Of a stretch of 64,000 bases of DNA, positions 28,492-37,234 are shown piece by piece. The DNA lies in the NCBI GenBank assembly GCA_903885665.1, contig CAISJL010000064.1, forward strand, positions 17,268-81,267, in the 5' to 3' direction. Made by a program: the position numbers and the translations under genes. Source of the stretch: an uncultured beta proteobacterium. Its GTDB lineage: Bacteria; Pseudomonadota; Gammaproteobacteria; Burkholderiales; SG8-41. Under the pieces are notes generated by a model. The model ran no database searches and had not been told where the DNA came from. It saw nothing but the letters and a program-made list of their open reading frames with translations. Position 1 is the stretch's first letter, and each line of letters begins with the position of its first letter.

Positions 28492-29481
28492 ATGCAGATG
28501 TTTCGTGTGCAGCAGGTTTTAGTCGTTTTGTGGAATGTTCTGATGTTCTCTGGCCACAGCTTTGCGCAAACTGATATGGCTAAAGATTACCCCAGTAAAC
28601 CAGTGCGTTTTATTTCGCCGTTTACGCCGGGAGCGGGAACGGATGCGACAGCGCGTACTTTGGCAAAATACATGGGCGATACTTTGCAGCATCAATTTGT
28701 CGTTGATAACCGAACGGGGGCATCTGGTTCTATTGGTGTTGAAATGACTGCGCAAGCGCCTGCGGATGGTTACACGATTTGTTTGATATCGGCATCGCAT
28801 AGCGTGAATTCTGGCACTAACCCAAACTTAAGTTATAACCTCGGTAAAGATTTGCAAGGCGTCTCGCAAGCAACCTCTTTATTTTATTCAGTGTATGTCA
28901 ACCCTAAGGTGCCAGTTAAATCAATTAATGAATTGATTGCTCACGCTAAAGCTAACCCAGGCAAGTTGATGTTCAGTTCTTCGGGCACTGGTGGCTTACA
29001 ACATTTTGCTGGTGAGATGTTTAATTACATGGCCAAAGTGCAGATGATTCACGTGCCGTATAAAGGCACTGCATCTGGTGTGGTTGCTAATCTGGCCGGT
29101 GATGTGCAAGTTGGTTTTGGTACATTGTTTGGTGTGCGTGCGCACATGCAAACGGGCCGTTTGCGGGTGTTGGCAATCACAGCAGCGAAGCGTTCACCAG
29201 CGATACCTGAATTACCAACGGTTGCTGAGTCAGGTATTCCTGGCTATGAGGTTGATCAATGGTATGGTGTGATTACAGGGGTACGAGTGCCTAAGCCGAT
29301 TGTGTATAAGTTGCGCAATACTATTGTTGAGGCACTTAAAGACCCGGAGATTGCTAAACGCTTAGCCGCTGAAGGTTCAACTGCTGTGGGTTCAACTCCG
29401 GAGCAATTCACTAATCATATTCGTTCTGAAATGGCGAAATGGAAAAAGTTAGCAAAAGCCGCTAAGATGGAATTACATTAA
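28492..29481 (+). CDS. Bug/TctC-family substrate-binding protein
   Basis: YPSKPVRFISPFTPGAGTDATARTLAKYM...VDNRTGASGSIGVEMTAQAPADGYT. Confidence 0.93.
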   Translation: MQMFRVQQVLVVLWNVLMFSGHSFAQTDMAKDYPSKPVRFISPFTPGAGTDATARTLAKYMGDTLQHQFVVDNRTGASGSIGVEMTAQAPADGYTICLISASHSVNSGTNPNLSYNLGKDLQGVSQATSLFYSVYVNPKVPVKSINELIAHAKANPGKLMFSSSGTGGLQHFAGEMFNYMAKVQMIHVPYKGTASGVVANLAGDVQVGFGTLFGVRAHMQTGRLRVLAITAAKRSPAIPELPTVAESGIPGYEVDQWYGVITGVRVPKPIVYKLRNTIVEALKDPEIAKRLAAEGSTAVGSTPEQFTNHIRSEMAKWKKLAKAAKMELH

Positions 29482-29570
29482 TTGTTTGCAACAGTTGATC
29501 GTAGTGCCGTATTGAGAATAATTTTTAAAATAATTTTAGAATAATGATAATGACTCTATAGGAGAAGACG

Positions 29571-30578
29571 ATGATACCGAGCATCAATTGTAGTAGTTTA
29601 TGGTCTGGGCAGATGTTGACCTTAGTGGTGCTTGGTATCATCCAGTGTGTGACAGGTACGGTAGCACTTGCAGCGCATGCTGCTAGCTACCCTAGTCGGC
29701 CGGTGCGTCTGATTGTGCCGTTTCCACCGGGTGGCAGTAATGATATTGTTGGTCGTCTGGTGGGCGCTGGTCTGGGTGAACGTTTAGGCAAGCAAGTCGT
29801 GATTGATAATCGTGCTGGTGGTAATTCGATTATAGGCACAGAAATGGCAACCCTAGCGCAGCCCGATGGATATACCTTGCTGGTGATTTCAACCTCATTT
29901 ACGACCAACCCAATTATTCACAAACTGCCTTACGATTCGCGTAAATCATTGGACTGGGTAGCGATGTTAGGTGTAGGCCCGAATGTCTTGGCTGTAAACC
30001 CAAGTTTTCCTGCAAAATCTGTCGCCGAGCTCATTGCAATGGCTAAGGCTAAACCCGATGCAATTATTTATGCATCGACTGGTGTTGGTAGCAACGCCCA
30101 CTTTGGCACTGAATTATTGAAGCATTTAACCGGCACTAAAATGCATCATGTGCCTTATAAAGGAGGCGGTCCTGCGTTGCTAGCTACAGTGGCAGGTGAA
30201 GCCAATATTTGTTTATCATCTTTAATCCAAGCCATTGGGCATTTGCGTTCTGGTAAGTTGCGTGGCTTAGCGACGAGCGGTGCCAAGCGCAGTGTGACCT
30301 TACCTGATATGCCCACAATTGCTGAGGCTGGTGTGCCTGGCTATGACACCGCTAATTGGTGGGGTGTAGCAACGCCTAAGGGTACGCCAACAGCGATTAT
30401 TCAACGAATCAATGCTGAAATTAAAGTGGTTCTCGATCACCCTGATACCGCAAAGCGAATGATTAATGAAGGTGCAGAACCGGCGACCAAGACGCCAGCA
30501 GAGCTTGGAGTGTTCGTGAATGCTGAGATGGACAAATGGATTAAAGTCGCAAAGATTGCTGGAATACGTGGTGAATAA
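29571..30578 (+). CDS. Bug/TctC-family substrate-binding protein
   Basis: YPSRPVRLIVPFPPGGSNDIVGRLVG...VIDNRAGGNSIIGTEMATLAQPDGYTLL. Confidence 0.93.
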   Translation: MIPSINCSSLWSGQMLTLVVLGIIQCVTGTVALAAHAASYPSRPVRLIVPFPPGGSNDIVGRLVGAGLGERLGKQVVIDNRAGGNSIIGTEMATLAQPDGYTLLVISTSFTTNPIIHKLPYDSRKSLDWVAMLGVGPNVLAVNPSFPAKSVAELIAMAKAKPDAIIYASTGVGSNAHFGTELLKHLTGTKMHHVPYKGGGPALLATVAGEANICLSSLIQAIGHLRSGKLRGLATSGAKRSVTLPDMPTIAEAGVPGYDTANWWGVATPKGTPTAIIQRINAEIKVVLDHPDTAKRMINEGAEPATKTPAELGVFVNAEMDKWIKVAKIAGIRGE

Positions 30579-30692
30579 AATAGAGTTTAATGCGTTAGTA
30601 TTTTTTGTTATCTAGGGCCTTAGAATAGTCTGTGTTAGCAAGTTTGTGTTGCATAACTTCGTTTGCCTATCACGGAGAGTATTTTTGTGTAG

Positions 30693-31691
30693 TTATTCAG
30701 CACGTATGCCGGTGAGTTGTACAATCCGCGCCCATTTTTGCAGATCTTGTTTGAGAAAAATTTGAAACTCTGCAGGTGTAGAGGCAGTAATTTCAGCAGC
30801 TTCATTGATTAGTCTGGTTCTTACTTCAGTGCGAGCCAGAGCGGTTTGCGCTTCTCGGTGCAATCGATGGGTAATGAATTTAGGTGTGAGTGGTGGTGCA
30901 ACAATACCAAACCAGTTAATCACTTCAAAGCCAGTCACCCCCGACTCGTCTACTGTGGGTATTTCAGGCAGATGGCTTGCTCGCTTTAGACTGGTGACAG
31001 CGAGTAGTTTGAGTTTGTTCGCACGCCCTAGACTTAACACGGTAATGGGGCCTGCAAATTGAAATGCGACCTGACCTGATAGCACCTCGCTAGTGGCAAG
31101 AGCAGCCCCTTTATACGGTACATGGGTGGCAGAAATGCCAGCCATGATGGTGAATAAAGCGCCAGACATATGGCCACCACTGCCATTGCCGGCAGAGCCA
31201 TAGAGTATTGTTTTTGATTTTGCTAATTGAATTAACTCAGGCAATGTTTTGACAGGCAAGCCATTGTGCGCGGCCAATACTAGTGGTGACCAGCTCACTT
31301 GGGTGATTGCAGTGTTATCAGTAACAGGTGAATAAGACGATTGAGTGCGCATTGCCGCATTGGTGGTATAGGAGGTGTAGACCATGCTAATGGTATGCCC
31401 ATCGGGTTTTGCAGCTGCAATCATCTCTGCAGCAATCACGCCACCAGCTCCGCCACGGTTATCGACAACAAAGGGTTTTCCCATTTGTTCGGTAAAGCGC
31501 GGTCCGAGCAGTCTTGCTGTCATATCGACTGTGCCTCCAGGTGGTGCAGGCACCAAGAATCGAACTGGTCGACTGGGGTAAGCTGCATCACCCGCTGCTA
31601 AGGCCAAGCTTTGGCTCAGTGCAAGCGCGAGCGATGTGACGATACTACGGAGTTGCTGGTGGTGGGTGTATCTGAGTGCAATACCTGGCAT
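30693..31691 (-). CDS. Bug/TctC-family substrate-binding protein
   Basis: YPSRPVRFLVPAPPGGTVDMTARLLG...VVDNRGGAGGVIAAEMIAAAKPDGHTI. Confidence 0.93.
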   Translation of the reverse strand: MPGIALRYTHHQQLRSIVTSLALALSQSLALAAGDAAYPSRPVRFLVPAPPGGTVDMTARLLGPRFTEQMGKPFVVDNRGGAGGVIAAEMIAAAKPDGHTISMVYTSYTTNAAMRTQSSYSPVTDNTAITQVSWSPLVLAAHNGLPVKTLPELIQLAKSKTILYGSAGNGSGGHMSGALFTIMAGISATHVPYKGAALATSEVLSGQVAFQFAGPITVLSLGRANKLKLLAVTSLKRASHLPEIPTVDESGVTGFEVINWFGIVAPPLTPKFITHRLHREAQTALARTEVRTRLINEAAEITASTPAEFQIFLKQDLQKWARIVQLTGIRAE

Positions 31692-31699
31692 GGATAGTC

Positions 31700-33442
31700 C
31701 TATGATTTAGGGTGTTGTAGAGCTGCTAAGCGTTGCGACCAGTCTTTGGGTAGTTCGATGCGTTTGCTAGTGCGTGTGCCTTGCGAATGGTTGGCCATAT
31801 AGCCGCGTGATTGATTGCGACCGGGGTCACCGGCCACCACTATACCAATATGTTTGGCAGCGACGATCATACGAACTAGTCGATCAGGGTCGCTGGACGC
31901 GATGTAATCGGGTTGCAGCAAACCTTCTTTCACCAAGCCCTCAAAGTCAAGTGCAAGACCTCCGGTTTTAGTTGCGTAATGCTTCATTGTAGAGGCAGGC
32001 ATCGTTGCTTGCTGTACCAAAAAGTCGCGCAATTGATCTTTGCTCCATTCTTTTGCGATCACCTTGGCAATGCTTGGGCCTATGACCAAAACAGAGTGCC
32101 AATAGCCACGCTTCAACCCGGAATATGCCCAATATGAAAATGCACCATAGATCGCATCGACAAACTGTTGTGCATGACCGGCTGCAGTAGTGCCTGAACT
32201 ATAGGTGGGTGGTGAGATACACACCACGCTTTGGATGGTGACCACATTGTCATCAGCGGCAAATCCCAGATCTTCACCGAAGGTTGGCCAACCAATATCG
32301 CGTGACCATTCCTCATCTTCTGCAAGAGCGACATTGAAGGTATAGCCAATGCTACCTTTGTCGCCATCACCAGGTGCAATACGATAGCCACATATATTGC
32401 GCATATATAAGCGTAAGAAGCGACCAATGCTGGAATTAGCTTGGCGACCAATCCGCATGACGCCAGCGCCATGATTGATATCTAATGTTTTAATAATAGG
32501 GCCGCTGATAATCACCAAGGGCTCCCAAGCCGGCGTGGAACCAGCGTCTTCGATTCTAAATTGAGGATCTGCAATAACCTCGACAATCGCAATTAAAACC
32601 GGCATATATTCGGGGCGGCAACCAGCCATTACGCCATTAATGGCGATACTGAGAATAGTGGCTTCGCGGCCTTCTTGCGGTAACGTGCCTAGGAGATCAT
32701 TGCGGTCACGCGCAGTAAAGGCGAGAAATGCAGCGACTGCCTCTTGGGTTGGAGGAATGATAGGTAGGCCATCACTCCACAACTGATGATGAAAATATTC
32801 TTCTACTTCGGGCAGTGTGCCTGAGAACACAACGCTGCCCGGTAGCGGATCTGCGGGTGGTTGATGGATGGTTGTCTCAGCGATTCTTGGCTGAGTCAGG
32901 CCAGTAATAACAGCTGGCAGTAAATGCGCTTCAACTTTGCGCCGCAGCTCGGCATCGCTATCTACCATAGGGGCGCCTGGATATTCGGCGACTGGTAATG
33001 TCAAACCTAGTCCTTTGCTCACCAAGGCGGCTTGACGCATAAAACTAGAGCCAATAATGGTGACACTGGGGATGCCGGCTTTTTCTGCTGCTGCACTAGC
33101 CCGCAACACGGCGGGCGTACAGCTGCCTCAAGCACCAATACCAGAGATCACTGCATCGCAGCCGAGCGAGCGTAATTTATCCGCTAAGCCTGCAACAATC
33201 TCACGATCTTGATTGCCATGGGTGTTGCCAAAATGGGTATGATCGACAAAGCGAATGCCAGGGTAGCGTTGTTGCAAATGCTCGCGCAGGATGGCATACA
33301 TCTCATCGCCGCGAAAGATTAAATCCCATAGTTCTGCAACAACCTTACCAGATAAGTCGGGGATTGCAGGGGCTGCACCCGTTGCGTTGACTGCCCGTTT
33401 AGCTAATGGCCATAACACATCAAATTGTCCACCGTTACTCAT
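31700..33442 (-). CDS. UGSC-motif selenoprotein: single CDS read through an in-frame TGA (Sec), with a large C-terminal domain
   Basis: Listed ORFs 33128-33520 and 31700-33109 are in the same frame; ...DAVISGIGA-[TGA]-GSCTPAVLRASAAAEKAGIPSV...; ATG at 33442 preceded by AAGGAG; 580 aa including one Sec. Confidence 0.85.
33090..33123 (-). promoter_or_regulatory. Candidate bacterial SECIS element
   Basis: GCUGUAC-GCCCGC-[CGUGUU]-GCGGGC-UA-GUGCAGC: 6-bp perfect upper stem, 7-bp lower stem, 2-nt bulge; G at apical loop position 2; loop starts 17 nt after UGA (33130-33128). Confidence 0.8.
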
Positions 33443-33524
33443 TATAAATACTCCTTGAAAATTTCTTAAAAAAATACTGAGTTGCTTATCGTAATGTGTT
33501 GCGTAAATTGTTGATAGCAATACG

Positions 33525-34502
33525 CTATTGTGCTTGTATGCCTGCAGCCTTTACCGCACGTGTCCATTTGGCTAATTCGGTGCGAATAATGGCTGCAAAT
33601 TGTTCAGGTGTGCCTGTAGCGACATCGGCGCCAAAACTAGCCAGCTTGTCTTTGACTTCGGTTTGACGCAGCGCGGAATTAATATGTTCGTTGAGGCGCT
33701 TGATGATCGCAGGCGGCGTGCCAACAGGCGCCAGATAACCAAAGAACCCACTGGCTTCATACTCAGGCACAGCAGCTTCTTTGACGGTTGGGATGTCGGG
33801 TGCGCTGGGGTGACGTTGCGCGCCTGTGAGTGCCAGCACTTTGACTTTGCCGGAGCGAACAAACGGAATAGCAGACGATAAGCTAGCAAACATAATATGC
33901 ACTCGACCGACCATTAAATCGGTGATTGCCTCAGTAGCCCCTTTGTAGGCAACATGTACAACTTTAATGCCAGTCATGCTGTGAAATAGTTCACCAGATA
34001 AATGCACCGCTGTGCCCACACCAGAGGAGGCAACATTGAGTTCGCCGGGACGCGCGCGCGCATAGTCGATGTAGTCTTTGAGTGTTTTAATCGGTAAGGT
34101 TGGTGCGGCAAGCACAGCATACTGACTGGTAGCTACACGGGCCACAGGTGCGAAGTCACGAACCGGGTCGTAAGGGAGCTTGGAGTAGAGGGCAGGGTTA
34201 ATTGCTAGCACTCCAGTAGTGCCAAACAAAAGGGTGAGGCCGTCAGGTGCGGCGCGAGCGACTATTTCAGCGGCAATACTACCGGCAGCGCCTGCGCGAT
34301 TGTCGATAATCATCATTTGCTTGAGTGCTTCATTGGCAGCTGGGCTAATCGCACGAGGAATAATGTCGCCGGCACTTCCTGGAGGAAAGGGCGCAATGAC
34401 TCGGATCGGGCGACCGCTAAAGGCGGTGTTAGGGGATTGTGCGTAACTCGTGCAGGCAAGGAATAACAATGAAAGCGGCAGTAGTTTCCAGATTATGAAC
34501 AT
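33525..34502 (-). CDS. Bug/TctC-family substrate-binding protein
   Basis: GRPIRVIAPFPPGSAGDIIPRAI...IIDNRAGAAGSIAAEIVARAAPDGLTLL. Confidence 0.93.
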   Translation of the reverse strand: MFIIWKLLPLSLLFLACTSYAQSPNTAFSGRPIRVIAPFPPGSAGDIIPRAISPAANEALKQMMIIDNRAGAAGSIAAEIVARAAPDGLTLLFGTTGVLAINPALYSKLPYDPVRDFAPVARVATSQYAVLAAPTLPIKTLKDYIDYARARPGELNVASSGVGTAVHLSGELFHSMTGIKVVHVAYKGATEAITDLMVGRVHIMFASLSSAIPFVRSGKVKVLALTGAQRHPSAPDIPTVKEAAVPEYEASGFFGYLAPVGTPPAIIKRLNEHINSALRQTEVKDKLASFGADVATGTPEQFAAIIRTELAKWTRAVKAAGIQAQ

Positions 34503-34993
34503 TGAATATACTCAGTTTAGTGTATCGAGAGGAGGTTCTATGAATGCATCTAGATATTAGGTGACTGGCGCAGCACTCGCAATCGAAAATTCCATATTAA
34601 TGCACGGTACGCTTAGATCCTTGGTTATGGATTGACAGTGTGCAATGCTTGGGCGAACATCAGAGATGACAGTCTCCAATAGTTCGCATCATGAGCGGCG
34701 GCATGATAATCGTGGCTAGGATGCTTAAAATAGCAAAATATCTAGTATTTACTAGAGAAATGAATACCAGATAGCGATCTCGAGCAGCAATGGCTTGTAT
34801 TTACGTTTATGCATTAGTGCATTAGTGTGTCAGTACATCAACTATTGTTGCAATTATTCGAGCGGTATCGTTAAAAATACAAATCGTATGGCTGACTGTA
34901 TGGCTGTTTAACTATGTCAATGTATCACTGCATGTTCAGCGCCAAGATCAAAGTTGTAATGAATGATGTGTTGAATGACCGTTTGGAGAGTTT

Positions 34994-36145
34994 ATGAATT
35001 TTCACTTGAGCGAAGCGCAACAAATGTTTCGTGATTCGGTTGCGGCTTTTGCGCGTAAAGAGTTAAGCGAAGGCGCTTTGGAGCGTGCGCATAATCCACA
35101 CTTCCCCCATGAAATTGCCCACAAGATGGCAGCTGCAGGTCTCTTAGGCATTACATTGCCTGAAGCCGATGGTGGTGCAGGTGGCACTGTAATGGATGCA
35201 GTGTTAGCGATCGAAGAAATTGCAAAACATTGTCCACGTAGTGCGGATGTGATTCAAGAGGGTAATTTTGGCGCGATACGGGTATTGGCACATTTTGCTA
35301 ATGCCGATCAAAAACAGCGTTATTTAGCGCCATTGTTACGTGGCGAGGAAGTCATTGCCGTTGCAATGACTGAACCCGGTGCGGGTTCAGCAACCACAGA
35401 CTTGGTGACCAGTGCCACACCAGAGGGTGCTGGCTACCGAATCAATGGTAGTAAGGTATTTCCTAATCCGCATGCTGACCAATATTTAGTCTATGTGCGT
35501 TATGGACCTGGGGTTGGTGGGATTGGTTCGGTAATGCTGAGACGTACAGCGCCAGGATTTAGCACCGGTAAGCCCTCTAAATTCATGTCGGGTAATGATT
35601 GGGCAACATTGTATTTTGATAATGTCTATGTACCCCCTGAGGATGTATTGTTGGGCCCTGGTGGTTTCAAAAAACAAATTGCGGGATTTAATGTGGAGCG
35701 TGTGGGTAATGCATCGCGGTCGTTAGCCTATGGCCGCTACTGTTATGAAGCAGCCCGCACTTATGCCATGACCCGCACCCAATTTGGCCGACCATTATGT
35801 GAGTTTCAAGGTCTGCAATGGAAATTTGCAGATATGAAAATGAAGCTCGACGCTGCACAGTTGTTGTTATATCGCGCTGCCAGCAATGCGGACCGTGGTT
35901 TCCCTTCGGCTGATGAGACGACTGTTGCTAAGTTGATGTGCAATATATCGGGCTTTGAGGTTGCCAATGAGGCAATGCAAGTCATGGGTGGTTTGGGTTA
36001 CACCCAAGAGACTTTGGTTGAGTATTGTTTGCGGCGCTCTCGTGGTTGGATGATCGCCGGTGGTTCAATTGAGATGATGAAAAATCGATTGGCTGAAATT
36101 GTATTTGACAGAAGGTTCTCGCAACGCCCGCCGCGTACTGCATAA
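34994..36145 (+). CDS. Acyl-CoA dehydrogenase family protein
   Basis: VIAVAMTEPGAGSATTDLVTSAT; YAMTRTQFGRPLCEFQGLQWKFADM; QVMGGLGYTQE. Confidence 0.93.
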   Translation: MNFHLSEAQQMFRDSVAAFARKELSEGALERAHNPHFPHEIAHKMAAAGLLGITLPEADGGAGGTVMDAVLAIEEIAKHCPRSADVIQEGNFGAIRVLAHFANADQKQRYLAPLLRGEEVIAVAMTEPGAGSATTDLVTSATPEGAGYRINGSKVFPNPHADQYLVYVRYGPGVGGIGSVMLRRTAPGFSTGKPSKFMSGNDWATLYFDNVYVPPEDVLLGPGGFKKQIAGFNVERVGNASRSLAYGRYCYEAARTYAMTRTQFGRPLCEFQGLQWKFADMKMKLDAAQLLLYRAASNADRGFPSADETTVAKLMCNISGFEVANEAMQVMGGLGYTQETLVEYCLRRSRGWMIAGGSIEMMKNRLAEIVFDRRFSQRPPRTA

Positions 36146-36191
36146 GTATTTAAGCGCTAATTTTTTGTTTAATACAGCTAAGAGGGTTGAT

Positions 36192-37178
36192 ATGAGATTA
36201 ATGCGATGGTGCGTGATCGGTGGATTATTCATGTTTGCTACCGCTATTTGGGGGCAAACAGTTGCAACCAATACTGCAGTCTATCCGACGCGTGCGCTCA
36301 GGATGATTATGCCGTTTCCCCCAGGTGGACCTACCGATATATTAGGTCGATTATTAGCGCAACGTTTGGGTGAAGCCTTAGGGCAGAATGTGATGGTGGA
36401 TAATCGTGCGGGTGGCGGGGGTGCCATTGGTGGTGTTGCTGCCGCGCGTTCAGCTCCCGATGGTTATACTTTGTTTTTGGGGGGAATTACGACATTAGGT
36501 TCGGGGCCGTTTATTCATAAAGCATTGCCCTACGACCCACTCAAAGACTTTCATACGGTGACGCAGGCCACATTGCAACCCTTGTTACTAACAACACACC
36601 CTTCGTTCCCGGCAAGATCAGTGAAAGAATATATTGCCATTGCCAAAAAGCGACCAGGTGAAATTAATTACGCAAGCTCTGGGCCCGCTGGTTCGGGACA
36701 TCTTGGTGGTGAGTTATTTAACTATGTCATGCAAATTAAATTAGTGCATGTGCCTTACAAAGGGGCGCCCCCTGCATTACAAGATTTGGTTGCAGGACAA
36801 GTGCAGTCGATGTTTGGAACAATGTTGGCAACCGTACCGGTAGTCCGTAATGGTAAGGTGCGCGCTCTAGCGATTACCGGATCAAAGCGCTCTATTGCGT
36901 TGCCAGATGTTCCTACGTTTACAGAGCAAGGCTATCCGCAATATGATGCCAGTTCATGGAATGGCATATTGGTGCCTGCTGGCACGCCGCGTCCTATCAT
37001 CGATCGCCTACATACGGAGTTAGTCAAAATCATTCGTGACCCAAAGGTTTTGGAGCGATTAATTAATGATGGTCCAATTCCGGTGGGTAATACGCCTGAG
37101 GAATTCACAGCATTTATTAAGATTGAACAAGCCAAATGGAGTAAAGTGATACGCATGGCTAATATTCGTATTGAGTAG
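36192..37178 (+). CDS. Bug/TctC-family substrate-binding protein
   Basis: YPTRALRMIMPFPPGGPTDILGRLLAQRL...MVDNRAGGGGAIGGVAAARSAPDGYTL; ATG 36192 starts the signal peptide. Confidence 0.92.
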   Translation: MRLMRWCVIGGLFMFATAIWGQTVATNTAVYPTRALRMIMPFPPGGPTDILGRLLAQRLGEALGQNVMVDNRAGGGGAIGGVAAARSAPDGYTLFLGGITTLGSGPFIHKALPYDPLKDFHTVTQATLQPLLLTTHPSFPARSVKEYIAIAKKRPGEINYASSGPAGSGHLGGELFNYVMQIKLVHVPYKGAPPALQDLVAGQVQSMFGTMLATVPVVRNGKVRALAITGSKRSIALPDVPTFTEQGYPQYDASSWNGILVPAGTPRPIIDRLHTELVKIIRDPKVLERLINDGPIPVGNTPEEFTAFIKIEQAKWSKVIRMANIRIE

Positions 37179-37234
37179 TTTTTGCATTAAATAATTGTAA
37201 TATTGTAATTTTTATCAATTAGAAACAAATCACT

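Noticed and set aside
33109-33130. Interpretation of the two minus-strand ORFs as a pseudogene or nonsense mutation
   Set aside because: The frame is intact, the codon is TGA within a U-G-S-C motif, and a fitting SECIS-like hairpin follows. Sec read-through explains it better, though genomic Sec machinery could not be checked.
36099-36191. Extended start of the Bug ORF overlapping acyl-CoA dehydrogenase
   Set aside because: The signal peptide begins at ATG 36192; the upstream part overlaps the previous CDS.
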